Positions 57,623 through 64,000 of a stretch of 64,000 bases of DNA are shown here, piece after piece. The notes under the pieces were generated by a model. It was given only the letters and a program-made list of their open reading frames with translations, had not been told where the DNA came from and made no database searches. A program made the position numbers and the translations under genes. The stretch is from assembly GCF_900115825.1 (NCBI RefSeq), contig NZ_FOXW01000001.1, forward strand, positions 186,001 through 250,000, read 5' to 3'. The first letter of the stretch is position 1. Each line of letters begins with the position of its first letter. Origin of the DNA: Desemzia incerta. Its GTDB lineage: Bacteria; Bacillota; Bacilli; Lactobacillales; Carnobacteriaceae.

Positions 57623-59377
57623 ATGGTTTCTACGTTTAAAAAATATGGATGGTTCTTCAAGCTGCGCTGGAAGAGCTACACATTTGGTGTTGTGGCATTG
57701 ATTATCTGTGCCATATTGCAAGTTATGAATCCTAAAATTATTGGGACGGTTATTGACCACTTTGTAGAAGGAACCTTGACTTGGCCGATTTTACTGTCAT
57801 GGGTCGGACTGATCGTCTTGTTTGCATTGATTATGTACGCACTACGTTATGGATGGAGAATGGCTTTATTCGGTAATTCAACATTGATCGAGTCGATTCT
57901 TCGTAATCGATTATTTTCATTTTTCACACGGATGGATGCAGAATTTTTCCACAAATACCGTACCGGAGATTTGATGGCGCATGCGACTAACGACTTGGCG
58001 GCGATTCGTTTCGTAGCTGCTGATGGAGTACTGACATTAACGGATGCCTTGTCTTTAGGTGGAGTAACGTTGTTTTCAATGTTCTTCTTTATTGACTGGC
58101 AATTAACGCTGGCTGCTGTTTTGCCGTTTCCGATTTTGATCGTTGTTTCTACTCGACTAGGGAAAATGATTCATTCTCGTTATCGCGGTGCTCTACAGGC
58201 GTTTTCTTCGATGAACGATCACGTTCAAGAGAGTGTTACAGGAATGAAGGTCTTGAAAACTCTTGGAGAAGAAGAGGAAGATTTTTCTGCTTTCAAAAAT
58301 GAAACACATCATGTAATAACTGAAAACCAAAGTGTGTACAAATTAAAAGCTGCTTTGAATCCCAGTATTGAAATCGTGATGGGTTTGACGTACGTCATTG
58401 CTTTATTAGTTGGGGGAAACTTTGTGCAAATCGGACGAATCTCGATTGGAGATCTAGTTGCTTTCATGAGTTACATTGGAATGATGCGCTGGCCGCTATT
58501 GGCAGTGGGTGGTCTAATCAACACATTGGAGCGCGGAAGTGCGGCTTATGACAGAGTAAATGCTTTATTGAGCTATACACCAGCTATTGTTGAAAAAGAA
58601 GATGCTTATCAAGGCGCTCTAGATGGCGACATCATATTTGATATTCAATCATTTACTTACCCAGAGGATACTCATTCGGCATTAACGGATGTTTCTTTCA
58701 CAGTAAATCAAGGAAACTTGTTGGGGATTGTTGGAAGAACAGGAGCTGGGAAAAGTACAATCTATAAGTTGTTGATGCGCGATTATGATCAATTTGAAGG
58801 CAGAGTAGCTTACAACAATATTGATATCAAAGACTATAGCTTGGAGTCTCTAAAAAAAGGAATCGCTATAGTTCCCCAAGAAAATTTCTTGTTCTCTACA
58901 ACGATTCGAGAAAATATTCGTTTTGGGAATCCGCGTCTTTCACAAGAAGAGGTAGAGAAGTATGCTAAGATCGCTAATATTCATGAGGATATTCTTCAAT
59001 TTCCGAATGGATACGATACAGAAGTCGGTGAACGGGGCGTTTCTTTATCTGGAGGGCAAAAACAACGGATCGCTATTGCTCGTGCTTTAGCTGTAGAACC
59101 GGAGTGTCTGATTTTAGATGACTCTCTATCAGCAGTAGATGCTCACACAGAAGAAGCGATCTTGAATTCATTGAAACAAGAAAGAAGCCATAAAACCACT
59201 ATTATTTCTGCTCACCGAATCAGTTCTATTATGCATGCAGATGAAATCATCGTGATGGAAAATGGCAGTATCAGTGAACGAGGAACGCATCAAGAATTGA
59301 TCCACACACAAGGATGGTACAACGATATGTACCACAAACAACAACTGGAAATGAAGCTAGATAAGGAGGGAGTATAA
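57623..59377 (+). CDS. ABC exporter half, YheI/LmrC type (degenerate site)
   Basis: The 584-residue half-transporter has six membrane helices (about 15-310) and an ATPase domain with Walker A GRTGAGKSTIYKLL, signature LSGGQKQRIAIARAL and Walker B CLILDDSLSAVD. The second Asp in LDDS replaces the catalytic Glu, as in the non-canonical half of heterodimeric exporters such as TM287/288 and LmrCD. ATG 57623 follows AAAGGA; an ATG at 57560 would add 21 basic residues. It is followed by its partner after 1 nt. Confidence 0.92.
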   Translation: MVSTFKKYGWFFKLRWKSYTFGVVALIICAILQVMNPKIIGTVIDHFVEGTLTWPILLSWVGLIVLFALIMYALRYGWRMALFGNSTLIESILRNRLFSFFTRMDAEFFHKYRTGDLMAHATNDLAAIRFVAADGVLTLTDALSLGGVTLFSMFFFIDWQLTLAAVLPFPILIVVSTRLGKMIHSRYRGALQAFSSMNDHVQESVTGMKVLKTLGEEEEDFSAFKNETHHVITENQSVYKLKAALNPSIEIVMGLTYVIALLVGGNFVQIGRISIGDLVAFMSYIGMMRWPLLAVGGLINTLERGSAAYDRVNALLSYTPAIVEKEDAYQGALDGDIIFDIQSFTYPEDTHSALTDVSFTVNQGNLLGIVGRTGAGKSTIYKLLMRDYDQFEGRVAYNNIDIKDYSLESLKKGIAIVPQENFLFSTTIRENIRFGNPRLSQEEVEKYAKIANIHEDILQFPNGYDTEVGERGVSLSGGQKQRIAIARALAVEPECLILDDSLSAVDAHTEEAILNSLKQERSHKTTIISAHRISSIMHADEIIVMENGSISERGTHQELIHTQGWYNDMYHKQQLEMKLDKEGV

Positions 59378-59378
59378 T

Positions 59379-61169
59379 ATGGAAGCACAAAAACAAACTT
59401 CTTTCTCTCTCAAAGAATCTTTTAGTATTTTAAAAACGTTATTCCATTTCGCTAAACCGTTTAAGTGGTTTTACATTGTTTCATTTATCTTTTTAGCTGC
59501 TGGATCAGCTATTGCTGCTTACTTGCCGATCATTATCCAACGCTATATTGATACGTATTTGGCAGACGGAACGGCTACTATGGAGGTCACTGTACGAATT
59601 GTTATTTTCTATGGAATTTTGACATTGTTGAAGGCAGTTTCAGATTATGCTAAAGATTTTCTATTCAATACAGCATCTGAAAGAACGGTTGGAAACATTC
59701 GGAACCAATTATACAAAAAGGTAGTGACCCTTGGGATGCGCTACTTTGATCAAACGCCTGCTGGTACAGTGGTTTCACGAGTAACTAACGATACCGAGAC
59801 CATTAAAGAATTCTGGACAGTCTTTTTAACGATTGCGACTGGATTATTCAACGTTGTTTCGATCGGGATCGCAATGTTTGCTTTGAACTGGCGGATGGCT
59901 TTGGTATTTGTCTTGTTTATTCCATTTATTATTTGGATTGCAGGAGTTTACCGCAAGAAAAGTACATTAGTATATGGGCAAATGAGAAGAGTATTGAGTC
60001 AATTGAATGCCAAATTGAGTGAATCGATCAGTGGGATGAGCATCATTCAAAAATACAATCAAGAAAAAAGATTGATTGATGAATTTGATGAAGTCAATCA
60101 AGCTTATGTTGTTTCACGTCGATCCATGTACAGTATGAACGCTCTGCTATTGGCTCCGGCTATCAACGTCATTGAGTCTCTTGCTTTAGTGGCAGTCTTA
60201 ATTATTTTTGGTTACCAAGATTGGAACCAGAGTGCTGTAGATATCGGGTTGGTTTATGCTTTTACCTCTTATTCGCGTTCATTTTTCCAGCCTATCAGCC
60301 ATATGATGAACAGCTTGAGCTCATTACAAGACGGAATTGTTTCCGGACACCGAGTGAAAGAATTATTGAACAATAATGAATTAGCTCCAACAACTAACGC
60401 TAATAGTGAGGCTAAAATCACAGATGGCCACATTCGTGTCAGCAACTTGAGTTTTTCTTATGATGTAAAAAAACAAGTCTTGCGCGACATCAATTTTGAA
60501 GTGAAGCCAGGCGGAACGGTTGCATTAGTCGGTCAGACTGGATCAGGTAAAAGTTCCATTATCAACGTATTGATGCGTTTCTACGATTACTTTGATGGGG
60601 ACATTACGATTGATGGGCATTCTTTAAAAGATATTCCAGTAGAAGAACTGCGCAGTAAAATGGGGTTGGTTTTGCAAGACAGTTTCTTATTTTACGGAAC
60701 AATTTTGGACAACATTCGCATGTACAGTAGAGACTATACGGAGGAAGAAGTAAAGAATGCAGCCGAGTTTGTTTATGCTGATGACTTCATTAAAGACATG
60801 GATCAAGGATATCATTCAAAAGTGATTGAACGTGGAGCGAGTTTATCTGCGGGAGAAAAACAATTGATCAGTTTTGCCCGAACGATTTTACGCTCACCTC
60901 GTATCTTGATTCTTGATGAAGCAACAGCTAACATCGATACCGAAACAGAAGAGAAAATTCAAAAAGGATTAGCGAACATGCGTAAAGGTCGCACCTCGTT
61001 AATTATTGCTCATAGATTATCGACCATCAAAGATGCAGATTTGATTTTAGTAATGAAAAATGGACAAATCATCGAACACGGGACACATGATCAGTTGATT
61101 GAGAATAAAGAAACTTATTACGATATGTATCAACTGCAAACGTACCAAGAAAAAACTGGTGAAATGTAA
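59379..61169 (+). CDS. ABC exporter half, YheH/LmrD type (catalytic site)
   Basis: The 596-residue partner has six membrane helices (about 30-320), Walker A GQTGSGKSSIINVL, signature LSAGEKQLISFARTI and an intact Walker B ILILDEATANIDTETE. The LSAGE signature is the one characteristic of this half. Together with the preceding half it forms a heterodimeric exporter with one active ATP site. Such pairs expel drugs, lipids or peptides; no adjacent gene suggests the substrate. AAGGAGG precedes the ATG. Confidence 0.93.
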   Translation: MEAQKQTSFSLKESFSILKTLFHFAKPFKWFYIVSFIFLAAGSAIAAYLPIIIQRYIDTYLADGTATMEVTVRIVIFYGILTLLKAVSDYAKDFLFNTASERTVGNIRNQLYKKVVTLGMRYFDQTPAGTVVSRVTNDTETIKEFWTVFLTIATGLFNVVSIGIAMFALNWRMALVFVLFIPFIIWIAGVYRKKSTLVYGQMRRVLSQLNAKLSESISGMSIIQKYNQEKRLIDEFDEVNQAYVVSRRSMYSMNALLLAPAINVIESLALVAVLIIFGYQDWNQSAVDIGLVYAFTSYSRSFFQPISHMMNSLSSLQDGIVSGHRVKELLNNNELAPTTNANSEAKITDGHIRVSNLSFSYDVKKQVLRDINFEVKPGGTVALVGQTGSGKSSIINVLMRFYDYFDGDITIDGHSLKDIPVEELRSKMGLVLQDSFLFYGTILDNIRMYSRDYTEEEVKNAAEFVYADDFIKDMDQGYHSKVIERGASLSAGEKQLISFARTILRSPRILILDEATANIDTETEEKIQKGLANMRKGRTSLIIAHRLSTIKDADLILVMKNGQIIEHGTHDQLIENKETYYDMYQLQTYQEKTGEM

Positions 61170-61179
61170 ACCGAGTAAA

Positions 61180-61216
61180 AGAAACACTTCCTGCTTAAGG
61201 GAAGTGTTTCTTTTTG
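61180..61216 (+). terminator. Terminator of the ABC exporter operon
   Basis: A perfect 12-bp stem AGAAACACTTCC / GGAAGTGTTTCT with an 8-nt loop and TTTTT. Confidence 0.92.
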
Positions 61217-61337
61217 TATTCAGATTTTTTGAACATTAAATAAAGATTGTCTTTCTATTTGAAAGCGCCTTCTATATAATGAGAGTAAATAAAAGTTGCG
61301 GAACAAAAGTGTTTGTCAGATAAGAGGAGGAAATAAA

Positions 61338-61445
61338 ATGATGTACTTTTTGATAGACATGATTGCATCCATTGCGGAGAGTATCAGCTGGGCTAATTTT
61401 AAGAAATTGACGAATCGTCAAGAAAATAAGGAGGACGAAAAATGA
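61338..61445 (+). CDS. Very small hydrophobic protein (35 residues)
   Basis: ATG 61338 lies 7 nt after GAGGAGGAAA, an excellent ribosome binding site. The 35-residue product has a hydrophobic N-terminus (MMYFLIDMIASIAE) and a charged tail (TNRQENKEDEK). Its stop overlaps the next start (ATGA), and the next gene's ribosome binding site lies in its last codons. Coupling argues that it is real. The function is unknown. Confidence 0.65.
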   Translation: MMYFLIDMIASIAESISWANFKKLTNRQENKEDEK

Positions 61446-61627
61446 AGTTCTTAGGCGGGACCATTGCCATTTGCAGCTCATTGTGGCTGCACGTATATCT
61501 TTTTGGTTTACAAGAAACTTCTTCGGCTAAATTTAATGGGTCTTTTTATGTGTATGCCATAATGATGTTTGGATTAGGCGTTTTTGCACTTTATGTATCT
61601 TTTACAGAACAAAAGGAAAATAAATAA
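61442..61627 (+). CDS. Small two-helix membrane protein
   Basis: The 61-residue protein has hydrophobic segments at about 3-21 and 34-53 and a charged tail TEQKENK. AAGGAGGA precedes the ATG, which overlaps the previous stop. It is followed by another unknown gene 20 nt downstream. I do not recognise it; it is probably co-translated with the 35-residue protein. Confidence 0.65.
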   Translation: MKFLGGTIAICSSLWLHVYLFGLQETSSAKFNGSFYVYAIMMFGLGVFALYVSFTEQKENK

Positions 61628-61647
61628 ATTCAAAAGGAGAATCATTG

Positions 61648-62184
61648 ATGCTGAGATTATTGATTATTATTGCTGTAATAGCAATGTTTGTGTATTCCTT
61701 TAAGCAATCAAAGAAGTATTCACCTGCAAAACCATCTTTTAATACAGTCCTTACTTTTGATCCTGAAGTTTATGTGGATATCCGGTTTTATGAAGTATTT
61801 AGAGAATTAGCGAAATGGGAGAAAAGCGGCTCTACATCGTTCAAGGGGAACGTAAATTTGTCAAAAGAAGAACTTATTAGGCTTATTTGTGAAGTATTAG
61901 ACATGCCTCTGGAAAAGTTTCGTGTGACACATTTATCAAAAACAGAAGGAGAAGAAATCGATTATATTGTTACCTTTGTAGCCATTCCAAAGCCAAGGAT
62001 TGAAGACTATCCAAATTTAGAAATAATAGGGGACTGGGAAAATTATGGAAAAAACAGTTACCGCATATGGGCTAGTATTTCGCCAGAAGAATTCAAACAG
62101 TTTATTATCCAAGAACTAGCGATTCCAGAAGATAGTTTCACTATTTATTCACCTGCCGACCTGATATGGACAAGATTGTTGTAA
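61648..62184 (+). CDS. Membrane-anchored protein of unknown function
   Basis: The 178-residue protein has one N-terminal membrane helix (about 3-18) and a soluble domain with YVDIRFYEVFRELAKWE and NLSKEELIRLICEVLDMP, repeated in style by SISPEEFKQFIIQELAIPED. It may contain two copies of a small alpha/beta module. ATG 61648 follows AAAGGAGAA with 8-nt spacing, better than the TTG at 61645. It completes a three-gene run of small proteins. I do not recognise it. Confidence 0.7.
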   Translation: MLRLLIIIAVIAMFVYSFKQSKKYSPAKPSFNTVLTFDPEVYVDIRFYEVFRELAKWEKSGSTSFKGNVNLSKEELIRLICEVLDMPLEKFRVTHLSKTEGEEIDYIVTFVAIPKPRIEDYPNLEIIGDWENYGKNSYRIWASISPEEFKQFIIQELAIPEDSFTIYSPADLIWTRLL

Positions 62185-62317
62185 ACTGACAGGAAATGTT
62201 ATTGGCTTCTGTTACAACCTTTAAGAATTGTCTTATATGACAAGGTTTTTCTAATCCTATTCAAGATAGAGTATGATGGAAGTATATTAGAGCGTGCGTA
62301 GCAGAGGAGGAGATGGA

Positions 62318-62986
62318 ATGGCATTTTCGACATGGATTCAAGCAGAGCAATTTTATAATCGTACAGTGATGTGGATAGCTTTAGGCAGTATAGTTATTAT
62401 CTTTATCGGGTTGTTTATTGTTTTTTATGCGGAGAGAAAAAAGGCTGTACGTTACATTGGGGTTTTGACTATCTTTCTAGCAGTGTTAGGATTTTGGACG
62501 TACGAACAACATCAAAAGTATGCTTCTTATATAAAGGAATACAGTTTGATCAGTCCACTAATCAGAGACCGACAAGCTGATGCGATTGTTCCTGTTTTTT
62601 ATTCGGAGCGCGAAAAAAAAGTTTACGCGCGCTTGAATGATTTAGAAAGTTTACAAGAACTTAGTCTGTATGAAGAAAAAGACAATTCTATACCAATCCA
62701 TTATCTTGGAGAAAGTCAATTTTTGCACTATTTTGAATACGAAGGAAAGATCTTCCATACTTCAAGCAGAATCCTCTATACGGATGATGTTTCGGATGCG
62801 CAAATAGTAGGAAGTGAATTTACATTAAAAGATCCTAGATATATGGAAATCGGGTTCAATAATGATTTAAACACAATGTTCCGTGCCATCGAAGTAAATG
62901 AAAAAAATAGACAGAAAAGTTATACTCCTGAAGCGGGGCAATACATTCCATCAATAAAAGAAGTTTTCCATCAATGGAATTTTTAA
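62318..62986 (+). CDS. Two-helix membrane protein with soluble C-terminal domain, unknown
   Basis: The 222-residue protein has two membrane helices (about 18-38 and 46-62) and a ~150-residue soluble tail beginning HQKYASYIKEYSLISPLIRDRQ, with PVFYSEREKKVYARLNDLESL. ATG 62318 follows GAGGAGGAG; an earlier frame start at 62294 lacks one. I do not recognise the family. It ends convergent with a damaged minus-strand gene. Confidence 0.72.
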   Translation: MAFSTWIQAEQFYNRTVMWIALGSIVIIFIGLFIVFYAERKKAVRYIGVLTIFLAVLGFWTYEQHQKYASYIKEYSLISPLIRDRQADAIVPVFYSEREKKVYARLNDLESLQELSLYEEKDNSIPIHYLGESQFLHYFEYEGKIFHTSSRILYTDDVSDAQIVGSEFTLKDPRYMEIGFNNDLNTMFRAIEVNEKNRQKSYTPEAGQYIPSIKEVFHQWNF

Positions 62987-63203
62987 GGACAACGCACTAC
63001 TGATTCAGCTTTTTTTCTGGTTCGTTTTTCAGTTTTCAGCTCTTTATAAGATTCAAAGATATCTAAGACAACCAGCAAATAAACAACTAGATTAAACAAG
63101 TGCAACGTGTAACCAGTTAGAAAATCGAGCTGAATATTGGACAAGTAAGTGATATAAAAAACAATCTAAATAAGATCCTCATTTTTCTAAAAATGGTTAA
63201 CAC
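62983..63203 (-). pseudogene. Small membrane protein gene with a one-base frameshift in a T run
   Basis: On the minus strand MRILFRLFF is open from ATG 63182 (or GTG 63203), and a second frame gives YITYLSNIQLDFLTGYTLHL, then FNLVVYLLVVLDIFESYKEL and KTEKRTRKKAESVVRCP before a stop at 62983. Adding one T to the six-T run (plus strand AAAAAA near 63156-63161) joins both into about 66 residues with one membrane helix and a basic tail. This could be a true frameshift or a homopolymer sequencing error. The ribosome binding site GGAGG is rather far from the ATG. Confidence 0.55.
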
Positions 63204-63275
63204 CTCCAGAGTCATAAATACAGTTTAGAACAACTATTTAGAAATAGATAGCATTTAAATACCAATCCATAGTGA

Positions 63276-63315
63276 GAATCTGACTATTTTGATGAAAATA
63301 GCCAGGTTCTTTTTC
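63276..63315 (+). terminator. Terminator-like hairpin upstream of the glycosyltransferase gene
   Basis: GAATCTGACTATTTT pairs with AAAATAGCCAGGTTC around GATG, followed by TTTTTC. The rest of the gap between 62987 and 63424 holds only the damaged small gene and promoter sequence. Confidence 0.75.
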
Positions 63316-63424
63316 GGTTTATATAACAAGTTCATAGCACATTAATAGACGTTCCAATCTGACTGGGGTATAATCTGAGGGATGAAATAAAATGTGAAAG
63401 ACAAAGACTGAAAGGTAGTTATCA

Positions 63425-64000
63425 ATGAAAACTATTACAATTTTAGTTCCAGCATACAATGAAGAAGAGGTACTTGAACAGATGTATAGTGTGTTGGTCT
63501 CTGTTTGCAATCAATTGACCAACTACAAATTTGAGTTTCTTTTTGTGAACGACGGTAGTAAAGATCGAACGTTAGAAATTGTTAAACAACTGAAAGAAAG
63601 AGATGCCCGTGTAGAATACGTAGATCTTTCACGCAATTTCGGAAAAGAAATAGCCATGTCGGCTGGGTTTGATTATGCCAGCGGAGACGGCTTGATTATT
63701 ATGGACGCTGATCTGCAGCATCCTCCAGAAGTCATTGAAGAGATGATTTACTGGTGGGAACAGGGATACGACGATGTTTATGCGATTCGCAGAAAACGTG
63801 AAGGGGAAAGCAAGTTGAAAAAGCTGACCTCTAAAACGTATTACAAACTGTTGCAGAAAGTGTCTAAAGAAGAGATCATTCCAGATGCAGGGGACTTCCG
63901 CTTGTTAGACAAAAAATGTATCGAAGCCTTATCTCAGTTGAGAGAACATGCTCGTTATACCAAAGGAATGTACAATTGGATTGGTTTTAAGAAAAAAGAA
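63425..64000 (+). CDS. Family 2 glycosyltransferase, dolichol-phosphate-mannose-synthase-like, 3' end outside window
   Basis: The first 192 residues are present. TITILVPAYNEEEVLEQMYS opens the GT-A domain, FLFVNDGSKDRTLEIV binds the nucleotide sugar, NFGKEIAMSAGFDYASGD follows, and MDADLQHPPEVI holds the metal-binding D-x-D. This matches the GtrB/CsbB/YkoT group, which glycosylates a polyprenyl phosphate at the membrane; the C-terminal membrane helices would lie beyond 64000. AAAGGTAG precedes the ATG. Confidence 0.93.
   Translation, partial: MKTITILVPAYNEEEVLEQMYSVLVSVCNQLTNYKFEFLFVNDGSKDRTLEIVKQLKERDARVEYVDLSRNFGKEIAMSAGFDYASGDGLIIMDADLQHPPEVIEEMIYWWEQGYDDVYAIRRKREGESKLKKLTSKTYYKLLQKVSKEEIIPDAGDFRLLDKKCIEALSQLREHARYTKGMYNWIGFKKKE

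Overview
This 64 kb window is chromosomal DNA of a low-GC Gram-positive bacterium of the Lactobacillales. The gene style (complete mevalonate cluster mvaK1-mvaD-mvaK2-fni, potABCD led by an XRE-cupin regulator, LicT-controlled beta-glucoside PTS, strong AGGAGG ribosome binding sites, T-box and intrinsic terminators) fits a Carnobacterium-like organism. That placement is my inference from gene content and was not tested by a search.

Layout. 1-6.4 kb: end of a potassium-uptake RCK protein, murB, and a spermidine/putrescine importer (XRE regulator, potABCD). 6.4-12.8 kb: a long hairpin repeat, ASCH protein and rpiA, pyrimidine-nucleoside phosphorylase, TraX-like protein, AzlCD exporter and an acyl-CoA thioesterase. 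12.9-20 kb (minus strand): an acrylyl-CoA-reductase-like enzyme, then the mevalonate operon together with a TctA-type permease and a small membrane partner. 20.2-22.9 kb: coaA and guaA. 23.2-26.5 kb: a very AT-rich three-gene insertion behind guaA (N6-adenine methylase, DUF262 protein, HEPN RNase-like protein), the best candidate for an undescribed defence system. 27-35.4 kb: oxidoreductases, ndk, a P-loop kinase, a divergent MurE-like ligase and two genes each broken by one in-frame stop codon.

35.5-42.7 kb: a peptide-type ABC importer with three unusual properties. Its lipoprotein looks circularly permuted, both permeases carry long N-terminal extensions, and the minus-strand operon is led by a T-box riboswitch whose specifier (UGC) and antiterminator bulge (UGGA) both point to tRNA-Cys. 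A fused double ATPase gene diverges from it. Two nearly identical VOC-family genes bracket the block as direct repeats. I infer uptake of cysteine-containing peptides, possibly glutathione.

43.2-50.9 kb: licT, bglP, two 6-phospho-beta-glucosidases and a GH43 glycosidase, controlled by two RAT/terminator antitermination sites and a cre box. 51.2-53.7 kb: DUF969, DUF979 and pcp, probably pyroglutamate metabolism, with a structured repeat between the last two. 54-64 kb: small membrane proteins, a YetF-like protein, an RsbQ-like hydrolase paired with a PAS-GGDEF protein, a heterodimeric ABC exporter, a cluster of unknown membrane proteins, a frameshifted small gene and the start of a family 2 glycosyltransferase. 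No tRNA, rRNA, CRISPR array, integrase or transposase was seen.
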